Counted from the stretch's first letter, positions 1 through 12,130 are shown. The stretch is 64,000 nt of DNA from Mytilinidion resinicola (GCF_010093595.1 NW_022985449.1:307410-371409), one strand, 5' to 3'. Notes: a model not told the origin generated them from the sequence alone. Program-made: numbers and translations.

Positions 1-387
1 TGAAGATATTTCGCTTGCACCCCCAGAACGTCCACTGAGACTCCTCTCACCGTGTCAACCTAGCGAACTGAGTCTCGCCAACGCCGTCGCTTCAGCCGTG
101 TCGAACGTCAATTTGCACGTCGTCGCTCTGTATCTGACCTCTCTATCACGCAGGAAACAGCACCTTCTCCTCACTCACCTTCGCAAAGCTCGAAGCCCCC
201 AGCATTACCGCGCCGTCCGTGCTATGAAATTGTAACTTTCAGCATCCTGGAGTATGTATATCGAGACTCCGTTCTCCAGCGGCAAACCACGCCATCTGGG
301 CTCCCCAGCGAGGGTTCCAGTCGTCCTAAACGCGAAACTGACATCGCATTTAGTTCCTAAAGCGCGCCGAAGTATTCTCGCCGGTAC
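1..387. other. Gene-less left edge
   Basis: No recognisable coding exon, RNA gene or repeat was found here. It is probably the 5' flank of the plus-strand ORF that starts at 388. A short open frame from 254 overlaps that ORF in another frame and has no family signature. Confidence 0.4.
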
Positions 388-1248
388 ATGCAGGCCTCAT
401 CCCCGTCTCTCAGGATGTCCTCCTGGGACCTCAACCCCCCTCCAGGCTCCGACCCGCCCATCGAGACCGACTGGTCCAAGTTTGCGCAACGCCTCAGGAA
501 TGAGCCCCCTCCCGTGAGCCCCGAAGAAGCTCTTCAGAAGTACTATGATGACAAGTGGTTCTATATGCATCAGTGGGCGACCCTCGCTACGCCACGGCTA
601 GGATGGCCAGACTTACCGCAGAAGGCCCGCGATCGTATCATTCTGTTCACTGTTGGACCTGTGTTCGATATCTCTGCGGCGCTGCACAAGCCGAGCCAGC
701 TTCGAGGGAAGGCGCGGTTCATCAACCAGGGGCTCAAAACGCTGGGAGCGGTATCTAAGGATGTTTCGGCAAATGCTTATAAGGTCTTCAAGCGAGATGC
801 GCCGTGGGTAGCGACGAAGCCTGAGCTACTGCAGGGTTTCGCGATCAAGATGGAGATATTCCCGACCGCGAATACCTTGGGGACCTTGGAGCTGCAGTTC
901 CCGTTGGAGAAGTTCAACACGCTCTTGCAGTTAGAGTACCCCGGATCGCCGAAGTATAAAGAGAAGGCTTGGTTTGGTGCACAGCTTGAGGCGTTGCGTC
1001 CGCGTTGTTTGCGCCTCGAAGTGGCGCCTCCGTCGTCTTTCGTTGTGCCGGAGTGGTTGCGCTTTGGCTGTAAGACATCAATCATGCGGCACATGCTCAC
1101 TACGATGGGCTCGTATACTCGACGAGTTGAGAAAATCGTGCTTTCTGGGGAGTTTGTGCCAAAGGAGATGCAGAAAGAGTTGGAGCAGACCCACGAGATC
1201 CGTGTTGAGACAGACGAAAATACTCCCTCGTCGCTGGCGTCTTTGTAA
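388..1248 (+). CDS. Uncharacterised fungal protein, 286 aa
   Basis: This is a single uninterrupted frame of 286 codons that I do not recognise. The product is soluble-looking, with no signal peptide or membrane segment. It has a Pro-rich start and then a mixed alpha/beta body with Trp/Tyr-rich blocks such as YDDKWFYMHQWATLATPRLG near residues 50-70. The C-terminus is charged and ends in a Ser-rich tail. A second in-frame ATG nine codons in (position 415) could be the real start, and an upstream exon cannot be excluded. An opposite-strand frame at 777-1643 overlaps it but has poorer composition. It lies tail-to-tail with the PTR2 transporter. The existence of a gene is likely, but its function is unknown. 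Confidence 0.5.
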   Translation: MQASSPSLRMSSWDLNPPPGSDPPIETDWSKFAQRLRNEPPPVSPEEALQKYYDDKWFYMHQWATLATPRLGWPDLPQKARDRIILFTVGPVFDISAALHKPSQLRGKARFINQGLKTLGAVSKDVSANAYKVFKRDAPWVATKPELLQGFAIKMEIFPTANTLGTLELQFPLEKFNTLLQLEYPGSPKYKEKAWFGAQLEALRPRCLRLEVAPPSSFVVPEWLRFGCKTSIMRHMLTTMGSYTRRVEKIVLSGEFVPKEMQKELEQTHEIRVETDENTPSSLASL

Positions 1249-1798
1249 GCAAATTCCCCCATCTTGTGGACGCTTACTGACACATTTGTAGCACTCTCAT
1301 CTGCAAATGCGCCAATCCATGCCAGGATACGTTCGAAACTACTCACCATACTGTACTCGACAGTGTAACGGAACGCGGCGATCAGCGAAGCGACTGGACC
1401 TGGGGTTCGGAAGAAAACACCAAATGTGACACGAATCGTGGCCCTGACAGGACTAATCCACGCGATGATAAGTTTGTGGAAAACGAGCGTGTCGTGACCT
1501 GGCTCAAGCGAGTTGGTTGACCACATCAACAAACTCCTTGCAGTGCTTCGATACGCTTTCGAAAATCTGCAGCAAATATGAGCTCTGTAACGACATGGGT
1601 TGGGCTTACTTCCATACATACCCCTGCGTTTTTGGAAATGCACCGAGGTAGCTCAAGCAGCGGCAGACTTACATACTCAAACCCATGTGCTAGTACTAGA
1701 ATCACCCCTCGGTGGACTTTTGGTGTAGAATAGGACATTTTGGCTCTTCTCGTCGTCCCTAGTGCATTTTCACATTGTTGATCCGTCCGCTGAGGGCT
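1249..1798. other. Convergent intergenic stretch
   Basis: This stretch lies between the 3' ends of the 388-1248 ORF and PTR2. The minus strand holds fragments that could be exons of a small gene: a frame starting with ATG at 1738, and a short frame ending near 1506 after a CAG acceptor-like site. I could not join them into a convincing product. Confidence 0.3.
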
Positions 1799-3866
1799 CT
1801 ATATCGCCCTCTCCCTCTCCCTGTCTACCTCCGAGATAAAACTTTCCTCTTCTTCATCCCTCTCTTCGCCCATCATCCCCGCATCTTCACCTAACCCATT
1901 CATTCCCTCCTCCAACGCATTCAACCCCCTGAAAACCCACCAAAACACCGCCCCCGTCCCCACACACACAACCGCCAATCCCGCATACATCCACCCCACC
2001 CACGGATCCCTCGCACTCGGCGCCAACAGCACCCCCAACAGACTCCCCCCTGCGCTCGTTAACAGGAAAACCGCCATAATAAAACTCTTCATACTCCTCG
2101 GCGCCTTCGTATACGCATACTCCAAGCCCGTCACGCTCGCGAATATCTCACTCAAGCCTACGAGCAAATACGCCGGGGTCTGCACAGCGACGTGGACCTC
2201 GTTGGGCCTGAAACCGCCGGCGGGGAGCTTGGCGGCGTCGCAGGCCGATGGGCGGGAATAGCAGGGGGGCGAGGTGTAGATGAGGTGTTGGACGAAGGCG
2301 GCGTAGAGCATGGCGAGGCTGGCGAGGAGGAACCCGGCGGTGATGCGGGAGATCGGAGGGAAGGGGATGGAGAGGCGGCGGAGGAGGGGGTAGAGGAGGC
2401 GGTCGAGGAGGGGGATGAATAGCAGGATGGTGAGGGGGTCGATGTTTTGCATTATGTCGTTTGGGATGTTGTGGAGTTGGGTTTGCCCGGCTGCGAGGGG
2501 TTAGCCGCTGTTTGAAGGGAGGAGCATCGAATACTGATGACGTGTAGATGTCTTTTTTACGGAAAGATTACAACGTTGAGAGTCGACGAACGGAAGAAAT
2601 TCGAGATACGGAAAATGAGAAGAAGGGAAGAGTGAGAAACATTTACCTTGAGAGATGAAGTTATTCATCATCTGATTATAAACGAGCCAATAGATCGGGT
2701 AAAACGTGAACACCTTACAAGCGACCACAGCCCGCTTCAACTCGTCTACAAACCGATCATCCCACGGTGTCGTATAGCTGCGTCGAAACTGCCCTTGGCA
2801 AGAAGGCTTTGCGGCATCAAGATTACCCTTATTCATAATCCCAATCCAGAGCGCCTTGAAGCAATTCGTAACAACGCCGCCTTTCGGAGGATGCACGACA
2901 TATTCCTTCCTCCCCGAAATGAGAACCGCAAAGCCAACCATAAACGTAATTAACGGTAGTAAATAAGCGCTCCAGAACCCAACACTCTTTTCCAAGCTAG
3001 TGGTAGCGATAGCAGACAGAGACCCGAGATTGATGCACATGTAAAAGATCATGTAGATTCTTTGAATCGTGACGGCGGGGTCGACAATCACCCGTTCACC
3101 CCCTCGGAGGGTCCTGACGAAGGGTTTACTGGCTTGACACTGTTCTGCGATGAGTGGTGAGACGTTGGCTTTGATGCCTCCGGTTCCGAGGCCAATGACG
3201 GCCATAGCAGTGATCAGGCCGCCAAAAGCGTAGCCGTTTTCGATGGAAATGGGGAGCGAGGTTAAGAAGAGAATGATAATGCCAAGCATATAAACGACGG
3301 AGAAGTAGACGATGGTCAGGTACTTTCCGAGATATTGGTCGGCGATGATGGCGCCTGTGACGGTCAGCGTACATCCCATATAAGGCCAGAGAAAACTTAC
3401 CAATGATGGGAGTCAAGTAGCACCAAAATTGGAAGTAATTCGACATCGCCGTGGCCCCGGATTGATTGAGCCCTTCAACATACCATCAGTCCAGTATTAA
3501 TTCAAATGGTCATTCGTTCGTACCTAACGCGCCCGGAAGCCCATTCTTATCATGCCAACTATTCGCCATATAGTTCTGAAACGGCCCTGAAAGCCCATAG
3601 TACGCAAACCGTTCACAGAACTCAACGACAGCCACCAAAAATGCGCTCCATGGTAGCTTATCGGATACTCTGCGAAGCGTATCTCGCTCATGCAGCGTCG
3701 GCTCGGCTCCATTGCCAACCCCATCAAAGGCATCGACAGGCTTCTCGGGAGTCCTGTCACTGGCGCTAGATATTCTAAATGGCCGTAGTTCTACGTCTGT
3801 TTCTTCGGCTTGGGCGACGGTAGTGTAGGCGCCACGGGTGGCTGGAGAGCGCCATGGTTGAGGCAT
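1799..3866 (-). CDS. PTR2: Proton-coupled oligopeptide transporter, PTR2/POT family
   Basis: Plasma-membrane symporter of the MFS-type POT/PTR family, which imports di- and tripeptides with protons. Four exons can be read: 3524-3866, 3401-3472, 2647-3354 and 1799-2490. They give 604 aa with all junction phases consistent. The N-terminal 75 or so residues are hydrophilic, followed by EFCERFAYYGLSGPFQNYM, the family's first-helix signature. Next come YLTPIIGAIIADQYLGKY, the loop-2/3 PTR2 motif, and a GTGGIKANVSPLIAEQ motif. The C-terminal half carries the remaining helices, including PAYLLVGLSEIFASVTGLEYAYTK territory, and ends in an acidic tail. Length matches fungal PTR2 proteins. The second intron is only 46 bp. 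It is convergent with the upstream ORF and no neighbour suggests a cluster. Substrate range is inferred from the family only. Confidence 0.93.
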
Positions 3867-5229
3867 GATGCCCAGTGCTTTGAGTGGACGAGGTCACAAG
3901 ATTCCAGTCACCAGAGCTGAGTAGCCATTTCAAGTGTCAGATATATACCTTAACGGCCACTAGACGGCCGGGCCATTGTGGAGGTTTTTGATGTTCAATG
4001 ATGGAGAACGACGCCATGTCGTTGCTGAAGGGTGAGATGAGGACGAGACAAGGGCGCTTTGACGCAAAGAGGGTGCGCTTATTGGTCAGATAGAGGTTAT
4101 TCAAGAACAAGTTCATGCATCACCCGTAAGTAGCTTATACAATATATATTGACGAGAGGAAGAGCTAATTACAATATTTGGTCTCATTGTTTCGAGTTCC
4201 TAGCCATTTATCGTGTTCTTCCACCACATACAATAACCTCATCGTACTATCGACTTTCCTGCACTCAAGAAGCATTCAAGCACCACAAATAATCCTCCAA
4301 AGAAACGTAAAAGAACGACCTCCCCGAACAGTACATCACCCCATTCCCTCTCGCACCTCCTAGCAAACCCAACAGCCCTCAACCCAATCACCTTAGATTA
4401 AGAACTCCCAGATATAAGGCTCCCCGACGAAGTCCAATGCCGCAAGCACAATCCCAATCCTACAATCCTCAAACTGATGGTTGAAGACTCGGAATGACGT
4501 GTAGCATCTTGAAACGTTCCGTCATACCAGCATCGGGACTAGCGGCTGAATATTCGTAGAAGTGCGGAGAATACGCCTGCTTCTCAATGGACATTGCTGA
4601 TTGACGAAGAATGAAGTCCTAAGTGTCTAGTTAACGGCGGAAAAGAAATGGTGATATCGTCCAGGCTATTACAGATGAGATACCCTCGCCGAAGATGGTT
4701 GAGTTCCCAGAGCAATCCATAAACATAAGCGGATCATTCCATTTACATCCAACAGAGTTGTGAAAGGGGTATAACGCGCTTGTGAGACGAGGTGGACAAT
4801 ATGTACTGGTCAAAGTGAGAGCCTCAAGAACGTGAGAAATAATATAGGAATTTCACGATAACTCAAAGGAAAGTTCGGTGGATAATTGTGAGGTGAGTAG
4901 AATGCAAGCACTAGATTGATTGGTATTATCTGCTTTCTTGACTCTTGGTTCTGCGCTCTTTGGCTCATTCGGCAATATTGTCTGCCTTTGCTTTGAGGGG
5001 GCGCCCACTTACGATAAAACAGACGTCGTGATTGCGGCGCACAGCCGAGAGCAATGCTTCTAGACATTGACCATGCGTGGCGCTAGAAGCGACCGTGAGG
5101 CCGTGTGTTTGCGACTTTGTCCGGGTTGGCGAATCGTCTGGCTTGGAGCTTCCTGCTCTTGATGGGCCGTAACAAGGCATCTAGCTCCATTGCGGTATCT
5201 TTAAATCTTGAGGCATACGCATATACCCC
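3867..5229. other. Intergenic region with a possible small spliced or decayed minus-strand gene
   Basis: The right-hand 800 bases have weak coding signs on the minus strand. An ATG lies near 5190, followed by a protein-like frame ending at a good GTAAGT donor near 5013. Further exon-like stretches lie at about 4680-4806 and 4480-4621, the latter reading DFILRQSAMSIEKQAYSPHF after a CTTAG acceptor. I could not join them in one continuous frame, so this is either a small unknown gene or a relic. The left half (3867-4400) is presumably the PTR2 promoter and shows nothing else. Confidence 0.25.
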
Positions 5230-6037
5230 TCAATCCCCCTTCAAAATCTGCTTGAACCCATAATACGCTTGATCCATCTCAAACTGGAACTCCCGCAGTT
5301 GATCTTCATCCAACTTCTGCGCTATACGCATCTGATTCAGTGTGATGAGCCACTGTATAATCTTTCCCTTGTTATCGAAATCTTTATCTGTGACCTTGTT
5401 CACCGACTGGATGATGTCTACTAGCAGCGGGTGCAGCGTGTCCTTCCCGGCTAGCCCCATTTTGATAGCGTCGAGAAGGGTAATAAAGTTCTCGGTAGCA
5501 TTCACGACGAGAGTCACGTCGGCGGAGGCATTTGGGTCGACTTGTCTGCTAGTAGTCTCAGGAAGGCCAATGCGTATGCGTTCAGTGGCGCGGGGTGCTT
5601 CAATCTGAAGTGAGATTAGCATTTAGAATGCTTGTAGAAGAATCAAGCGTTGGTGTAGATAACGTACGTCCCACTCCCGTTTGAAGTTCTCAAGATGCCC
5701 AAATGCAGCGGCTACGCTTTCGTCTGCTAAACTAGACTTATATTGCTTCAAGAGTCGACTACATGTTTCGGTGTATTCGCTCTCAGGTATCGAGTCTTTG
5801 AGGTAGGCTTTCTCGAGGGCATCGAGGGTAATTATAATGCTGTATATCTCGGCGAGGGAGTCGTAGAGGTCGCGTTCTGCGCTCGTGGCAGAGAGCTTGA
5901 CTTCCTGGTATGGAGTCAGAGATGGATATTGACGGCGATCCAATATATTTTACTTCATCGAGATTGATGTTAGCCGATAAATTGGCTCGAGGGACATATG
6001 GGGTGGGCGCATATGCGTGCTGTCGCTGCGAATACAT
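5230..6037 (-). CDS. VPS28: ESCRT-I subunit Vps28
   Basis: Vps28 is a subunit of ESCRT-I, with Vps23/Vps37/Mvb12. It acts at endosomes in sorting ubiquitinated membrane proteins into multivesicular bodies and bridges ESCRT-I to ESCRT-II. Three exons (5954-6037, 5668-5904, 5230-5604) give 231 aa, the usual size. The N-terminus MYSQRQHAYAPTPYVPRANL leads into the core helical region, with EVKLSATSAERDLYDSLAEI. The C-terminal four-helix domain includes LHPLLVDIIQSVNKVTDKDF and closes with ELEMDQAYYGFKQIL-like residues (here FQFEMDQAYYGFKQILKGD). Introns are 49 and 63 bp. It is divergent from MAK16, with only about 225 bp between the two starts, so the promoter is probably shared or bidirectional. 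Confidence 0.95.
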
Positions 6038-6261
6038 GGCTGGTTCCGAATATCGAGGAGGGGTGAAGCTTAAGCTGAAGTGCGGAGATGGACGGAGGTG
6101 TACGGCGTACCATTGCTGCATTTTTGGAGCTGTAGTGTGCCGTAGTATGACCGGAAAATTAGTTCGGCCGATGAACGCCAAGATTTCATATTTCTTCATC
6201 TCCCGCATTTTTCTCCAGCCTCAAATCCAACGGCCAGATACCACAGCAAAACCACGCAAAC

Positions 6262-7397
6262 ATGGCGTCTGATGACTTAGTTTGGAACATCATCGGCAAT
6301 CAGTTCTGCTCCTACAAAGTAAAGTGCGTATGCCTCTTCCTCTCCACTTCTTCAAGTTAATTGCCGCAGAACCACCAAAGACCAAACCTTCTGTCGAAAC
6401 GAATACAACGTCACCGGCCTCTGTACTAAACAATCCTGCCCGCTCTCCAATTCCAGATATGCTACTCTCCGCCCGCATCCCGAGACCGGCGTTCTCTACC
6501 TCTACATCAAGACTGTCGAGCGCGCCCATCTGCCAAATCGATGGTGGCAGCGGATCAAACTCTCTTCCAATTATGCGACCGCGCTCGCTCAAATCGACGC
6601 GCAGCTGATCTACTGGCCCAAATTCCTGCTGCACAAGTGCAAGCAGCGGTTGACACGGCTGACACAGGTTGCGATTCGGACGCGGAAATTGGCGCGGGAA
6701 CAAGAGAGGCTGGGAGAGAAGCTAGTGCCGAAGCTAGCACCAAAGGTGCGGAGGAGAGAGGAGACGCGTGAGCGGAAGGCAGAGGCCGCGGCGAAGGTTG
6801 AGAGGGCAATTGAGAGAGTATTAGTTGAGAGATTAAGGAGTGGGGCGTATGGAGACAGGCCGTTGAACGTAGAGCCAAATGTGTGGAAGAAGGTCATGAA
6901 AGGGTCAGTTCACACAACTTATTGCTGTTTCATTCGTATGCTAATAGTGGTATAGTCTGGAGAGAAGTGGAGAGGCAACTCGCGATGAAGATCTCGACGA
7001 CGGCATTGAAGAAGAGGTCGAAGAGATTGAGGGCGAGTACGAGAAAGAGCTCGGTGAGGGTGAAGTCGAGTACGTGAGCGACATTGAGGGCGAGTCGGAC
7101 GACGAGGATGGCGATATGGAGGACTTTGACGACTGGATGGACGGAGAGAGTGCGGACGAAGAGTCTAGTAACGAAGAAGTAGAGGAAGACGACGAGAGCG
7201 GTAGTGCAAGTGACGAGGAAGGCGAGGATGAAGGCGAGGAGGTTGAAGCTCTCAAGAAAGCCCTCGGAAACCTCAAGCGCAAACGACCAGCCGCGCCGTC
7301 ACCGAAACCGAAGAAGAAACCTTCCAAAGGACCACGGCGGGAGATCGAGTATGAGATCGAGCGAGAGCCGGCTTCAAGACAGGTCCTTAATGCTTAA
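6262..7397 (+). CDS. MAK16: 60S ribosome biogenesis factor Mak16
   Basis: Nucleolar protein required for pre-60S maturation. Three exons (6262-6323, 6370-6903, 6956-7397) encode 345 aa. The N-terminus reads [20 protein letters not shown], followed by [19 protein letters not shown], which carries the conserved Mak16 Cys residues. [18 protein letters not shown] and [20 protein letters not shown] are family hallmarks. After the second intron comes a long Asp/Glu-rich region (about residues 205-290) and a Lys/Arg-rich tail, both typical of nucleolar assembly factors. The start fits the family exactly. It is divergently paired with VPS28. Confidence 0.95.
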
Positions 7398-8062
7398 GCC
7401 GTCTCCCTTTGTGGTCGCAACAAGATCACACTGCGTCCCCTCTCTATCCACAGTGTTGGCAAAAACTGTCCGCCCGACGTGCACAATTCCTCGACGCCAC
7501 AAGGCTTCTCGTCCTTTTAGATATCCGAGCACGGATCATTAAGTATGGCGTTTACGGAAATGACTCTGTTCAGTACTGCAGAGCTACGCTCTTATGGCGC
7601 AATATCCTATGATCATGGATTTTGATTCCTCTTGCACCTCTGTAGTAGAACCAGGACACTCACTATCAGTAGTAGGAAATAACCTCAAGATTCAGTCAAT
7701 AAACTCCTCCTTTTCCTTCTCTCCGTACCTATTCCTACGTCTTACTTTGCTATGCGATAGAGTCTAAGTTTATTTTCGGCTCGCTTATATCACTTTCATT
7801 CCATGGTTAATAACTACTTGCAAAAGGTAAAGATCGCCAGGACAGGAATGCGTAATAAGCTTCTCACAAAGATATACCAGCGCAATACCCTTGTAGCGTG
7901 TTTCTTTGTTTTGTCTTTCACGCTTTCGCGCCACAGTTTCATTCGCCATTTGGCCTCACCACCAATTCAAATGTTTTGGCATTACTAGTCCTTCGGTACT
8001 GTATAAACTTGTTCTCCGGCCCTCTTGTCTCAGATTCTAGAGTGTCTTATAGTATCGATCCA
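7398..8062. other. Intergenic, nothing recognised
   Basis: This is the 3' flank of MAK16 and the 5' flank of the next plus-strand gene. It is AT-richer than its neighbours, with scattered stops in all frames. No RNA gene or repeat was seen. Confidence 0.4.
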
Positions 8063-10106
8063 ATGGCTTTGCCACCAGTCATTCTTGACTCCAACTCTCG
8101 ACTTTCGAGCTCTCCGGCGAGTTCCCCTCGAGTCGTGGAGGGGTCTATCGGGAGAAAGCAGAGCATACATCCGGAGATGGAGCGCTCAATACAGACATCA
8201 ATGTCACCGGGCGCAAACTTCTTTGACGATTCGTCTGATGACGAATTACCGATGAGCCTACATCAGCTTAGTCAAGATGCTCAGGCTTCAGCGAATAGCT
8301 CAGGCGACGATGGGGCAGAAGAAACAGACTTCGAACCTGCATCCTTCTACCACCATGATGGTCCGTTTTCTACCTATTGCGCACCCAGCGTCAAAGTTTT
8401 AACAATTCACAGGCATCCCTTCCACACCATCTCTGACATCTCTGAATATCTCTCCCATCCAAGATCACCGCCCAGGTCCCAGCCGCCTCGTAACTACTAC
8501 CACCCCCCGCAACTCCGGCTCCTACTCAGACCCTACCTCGCGATCTCCTACATCCCCTTCTGCCCCGGCTCTACCCTACTCCTTGGACCTCTCCCTCCCT
8601 TTCACGTCAGAGCAGGACCCCATCCTCAGTGCACATGCCATCACGATGCGCGCACTAGAAACACGGCACTCAAACGAAGCGGGGAGTGGAGGGAAGAAAC
8701 CTGTGGCCTGTAGGAGAATGAGCTTGCAGCACCAACAGCAGAGTCAGCACCCTCCAGCCCGCAACATCCCCCAACGCCCCGCGCGCTCCCGCTCTCGCTC
8801 CCCCAGCCACAACCACAACATCAACATCGCCTCCCTCACATCCGCCTTCTCCCCTCACGCACCCTTTCCCCCAACTCTCCCCACCAACTCCCGAACGCGC
8901 TCGCAATCGGCCCCAGCACACGAAGCAGCGAAGAAATCGCGGAACACAAAGCTGAAGATCCAACCGCCCCTCCCACCCCGTCCTCACGAGAGGCCGAAGG
9001 ACCTACCCGCGCATTTCATACGCACGCCGTACCCCTTTTCGCCGCACAAGACGTTCCCGAAACCGAGGGGTGTGCAGCGCAGCGCGAACCATCCGACTCC
9101 TCTGTCAGCGGATCGGGTGAGGGTGAGGGGGCACAAGCACTCCTTCCGCGACGCCTCCTCCAACTCCAAGAAGCCATCACGCCGCAGGTTTGGATCGAAC
9201 GCGCGGCCAGATGCTACGGCGACGTCGGCACAGGCGGGCGGGAAGAAGGGGGAGTCGGTGTTGTATCTCTCGCTGACGAGGAGAGCGGGGAGGACGGCGA
9301 GCAGGACGGCGGAGATCGCGATCCCGGCAAGCTTGACGCTGCAGGTTGTGCAGAGAGGGCGGGATAAGGGGCTCTGGGTTGGCGGGAGGAGGGTTGGGGA
9401 GGAAGTGAAGAATCCAAGGGCTGCGGAGAGGGAGTTTGAGACGCTGGATTTTGATGATGAGGTCTTGGCGAGGCAGTTGAGGGAGGGGTATAGGAAGATG
9501 GCGGAGCCGTGGTGGAGGAGGTTGGGGAGTGCGAGGGGGCTGGGCAGGATAGGGGTTGGGAGGTGGGATGGGTGGAGTGGTAGTGACGGGTGGGGAGATG
9601 AAGAAGAAAGGGATTTGGGACGAGGAGGGCGGTTGCTCGCGGCAAGAGACACGAGCGACACCTTTTCGGAGGCTAAATTGTGGGGGTTGTTTCAGAATCC
9701 GAGGACGGGAAAGGCGAGGTATGCGTGGGTGCATTGGGCCCGTCGCGTTGCTGCCGCCAACCAGCCCTCATCCTCATCCCAGCCAGCTCAACCGCCCCCA
9801 AAAATGGCCGAGAACGGAGAGAAGGAGTTACCGCCTTCTCCAGCTCCCGAGATCGATACGGATCTCGTCACTGGAATTGTCTTTACACACCGCTGGCGCT
9901 GGAGGCACATTCTCTTTGCCGTTGCATTGGTGTTAGCGCTTAGCGTGCTTGCGACGCTGCTGTGGATATTCTTTGGAACGGATTGGGTTATGGCTGGGTA
10001 TAAGGGGGCGGGCGATAGGGTTGGGACGGGTTGTTTGATGGGAGTCCTGGTGCTACTTCTGGGTTTGGTGGCGGTCGGAGGATGGTGTTGGGGGAGTTGG
10101 GTGTAA
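8063..10106 (+). CDS. Uncharacterised disordered protein with two C-terminal membrane segments
   Basis: I do not recognise the family. Two exons (8063-8360 and 8413-10106) join in phase across a 52-bp GT-AG intron to give 663 aa. The first 300 or so residues are Ser/Pro/Arg-rich and probably disordered, with acidic patches such as FFDDSSDDELPMSL and many SRSRSPS-like basic-Ser stretches. A more compact block follows (around VLYLSLTRRAGR and LDFDDEVLARQLREGYRKMA). Near the C-terminus there are two hydrophobic helices, about ILFAVALVLALSVLATLLWI and CLMGVLVLLLGLVAVGG, separated by some 20 residues. They suggest a tail-anchored hairpin in an internal or nuclear membrane. The start at 8063 precedes the only frame that splices cleanly. 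A further intron near 9740 is possible. Confidence 0.55.
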
Positions 10107-11708
10107 GAAAAAGATAGCAAGGAATCGATCACGTGGATGATTACGTGGTCCGTTAGTAAGCTAGCTACTTGGAAAGTATAAAAGATCGTGTTCTTGCAAT
10201 TGCCAATTCTTCTTCAGGGGACTCTAGGGCGGCGAGAGTGTTGGAATTCAAAACAACCAGTGAGACCTGTCATGGGCGCGGCGGGAGCTGGGCTTGGATC
10301 CATGGAACGTTGATGAGGATGAGTAGTACTTTAAGGTACTGGGAAACGTCATCCCTCTACCGCGCCGAAGCTCTACCAGTCACTAAACCATCAGTGCTTC
10401 TTATCACTCTCCTTTTATCTTCTCGCTATCTTCTCCGATCACTACTCCCCGTCATCACCAACAACACTTCCTCAGCCACCACTCTACCCCCACCGCCTCC
10501 TCCAACCATCAAAACCAATGTGAGGCGATGCTCTCCATGACCAATTGCCCGTCCACGGCTTTGATTCCTCTACCCCATTCAGCCGCATCTTCTCCCTTTT
10601 TACCCCCAGCCCCACTTTCCCCCAGCCATATGGGCGTAACCTCATCGTTGTTGCTCCCCCTACAAACCCCTTTCACCACCCGGTGGATCCCCTGGAATGG
10701 TGGAGGTAGTTTATGGGACGAGTAAACCAGGACCACGCTGCCAACATAATTGCCAGTACTCTCCGTTGTTGATACGAGATCGAAGTCTGCGATCTTCTCT
10801 GGTTCTGGAAACGAGGAGGTGGAGGGGAGTTTATAGTTGGTGAGGAAGGGGAGATTAAGTGGGCACGTGGGAGGCACGGGATATGTCCGAGAGCACGTGT
10901 GGAGGGTTGGTTGGTTGAGGCTAAAAACTCCAAGGAGTATAACAGCGATAGGGGATACGTTCCTCACGTTGTCTGCTCGTGGGCTGGCAACATGATCTCT
11001 TACTCCACCGACTGAAGTACTATATAAGACTTTACCGTCGCAGCCCTCTAGCTTTCTTCCTAGATAGGGAGTGGTGGGTCGAGTGTGTGAAACCTCGCAG
11101 GAACATGAACAATGGCAGTTTCTGGGATTCTTGCAACACAACTGGAAGATGCACCCCATGATCTAGGGGTAGTGTGTTTGAGCGTTGTGTGTCGTGCGTC
11201 AGCGCCCTCACCTATTCCAATGACGACGGTTAGCATCTTAAGATACCACTGAATCCTACCTTTTTAGTATCTCTAAGCTTCACCATAACTATCCCATAAT
11301 AGACCAATATCTCACCATCTCCACCGTCTTCATCCCCTAACCTTGGTCTTCATCACCAACTACTACCGACTCCACCATCCCTCCACCAGCCGTTAAGTCT
11401 CCGTCATCGTGATTTTACACTCCGCTCCCCTCCATCACGTGTTGCACACTTCCAGTTGATCCACCACCGACCCCCTTCAACCCACCACTGACTTCCACCG
11501 AGCCATCGGAGGGTTAAACGTGCCATTTTGCTCCTCCCGCGGACCACTTCCAGCAGCCATGACTTCATGGCTACCTCTGTTTGAACCGATGGCTGCAAAA
11601 GCTGTCTGTGGAGGCTTAGGAGTGGGAGAGGGGGATGTTTTTTATAGTCGGAGAGGGAGGAGGGGAGGAGGTGCGTGCAGAGCACGTGACTTTACCGTTG
11701 GATGGGAC
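10107..11708. other. Intergenic region with one weak minus-strand ORF
   Basis: Apart from the doubtful frame at 10509-11159 and the element starting at 11709, nothing is supported. TATA-like sequences on the minus strand lie near 10835 (ACTATAAACT) and near 11640 (ACTATAAAAA), each followed by short frames without recognisable products. Confidence 0.3.
10509..11159 (-). other. Doubtful ORF, 216 aa, related to a fragment at 18.8 kb
   Basis: This open frame starts with ATG and has no known domain. Its middle encodes SSHKLPPPFQGIHRVVKG. The plus strand near 18.8 kb encodes a similar peptide, TNQLPPFQGIHRVEG, preceded by a weakly similar Ser/Thr-rich stretch. Such protein-level similarity between two loci hints at an old coding sequence or a dispersed repeat that happens to be open. 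The N-terminal part is Cys-rich and does not look like a typical protein. It may equally be non-coding. Confidence 0.2.
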
Positions 11709-11981
11709 TACAATTGCCTTGTCATTGAACTCCGTCCACTCGTTTACCGCTGCGTGAGGAGCATCATAATATTTTAAGCATTCTGAATGAGAGAGGAGTT
11801 TGGTATTTTACACAACTAGTAATCTCGTGAGGCTACCTTCGACAGTGCCAACAAGGGTGCACGCAAATTGGCAGTGTTCGCAGAATGGAAGTGTATCCGC
11901 TGCCCCCGGTTTCTGTTCGTAGGTTGCAGCCCCACAGACAGTGGCAGCGAAGTGTATGGATATCTATAATAAGGCACTGTA
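11709..11981 (-). mobile_element. TA-bounded inverted-repeat element (MITE-like), copy H
   Basis: Read on the minus strand, this 273-bp segment aligns along its length with 62947-63200. It begins TACAGTGCCTT and ends in a sequence whose complement starts TACAATTGCCTTG. The two ends form imperfect inverted repeats of about 50 bp, including CCRTACACT and GCCACTG blocks. TA at both edges fits the TA target duplication of Tc1/mariner-type elements. There is no transposase frame, so it is non-autonomous. It sits just downstream of the hexose transporter. Confidence 0.7.
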
Positions 11982-12130
11982 TTATTTAAAATTGTAATCT
12001 TTGACTTGATTCTTCGATTCTTACACATATATAGCGACCATGGATATCAATCCTAAACCCACCCAAACCCATCCCGCCCAGCCCCCACCCGCTCAAAACG
12101 CCAGTACCCAGAATGCCGCCCAACGCGTCC

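Noticed and set aside
777..1643. 288-codon minus-strand frame
   Set aside because: It overlaps the better plus-strand ORF and has no recognisable family; its composition reads like an antisense shadow.
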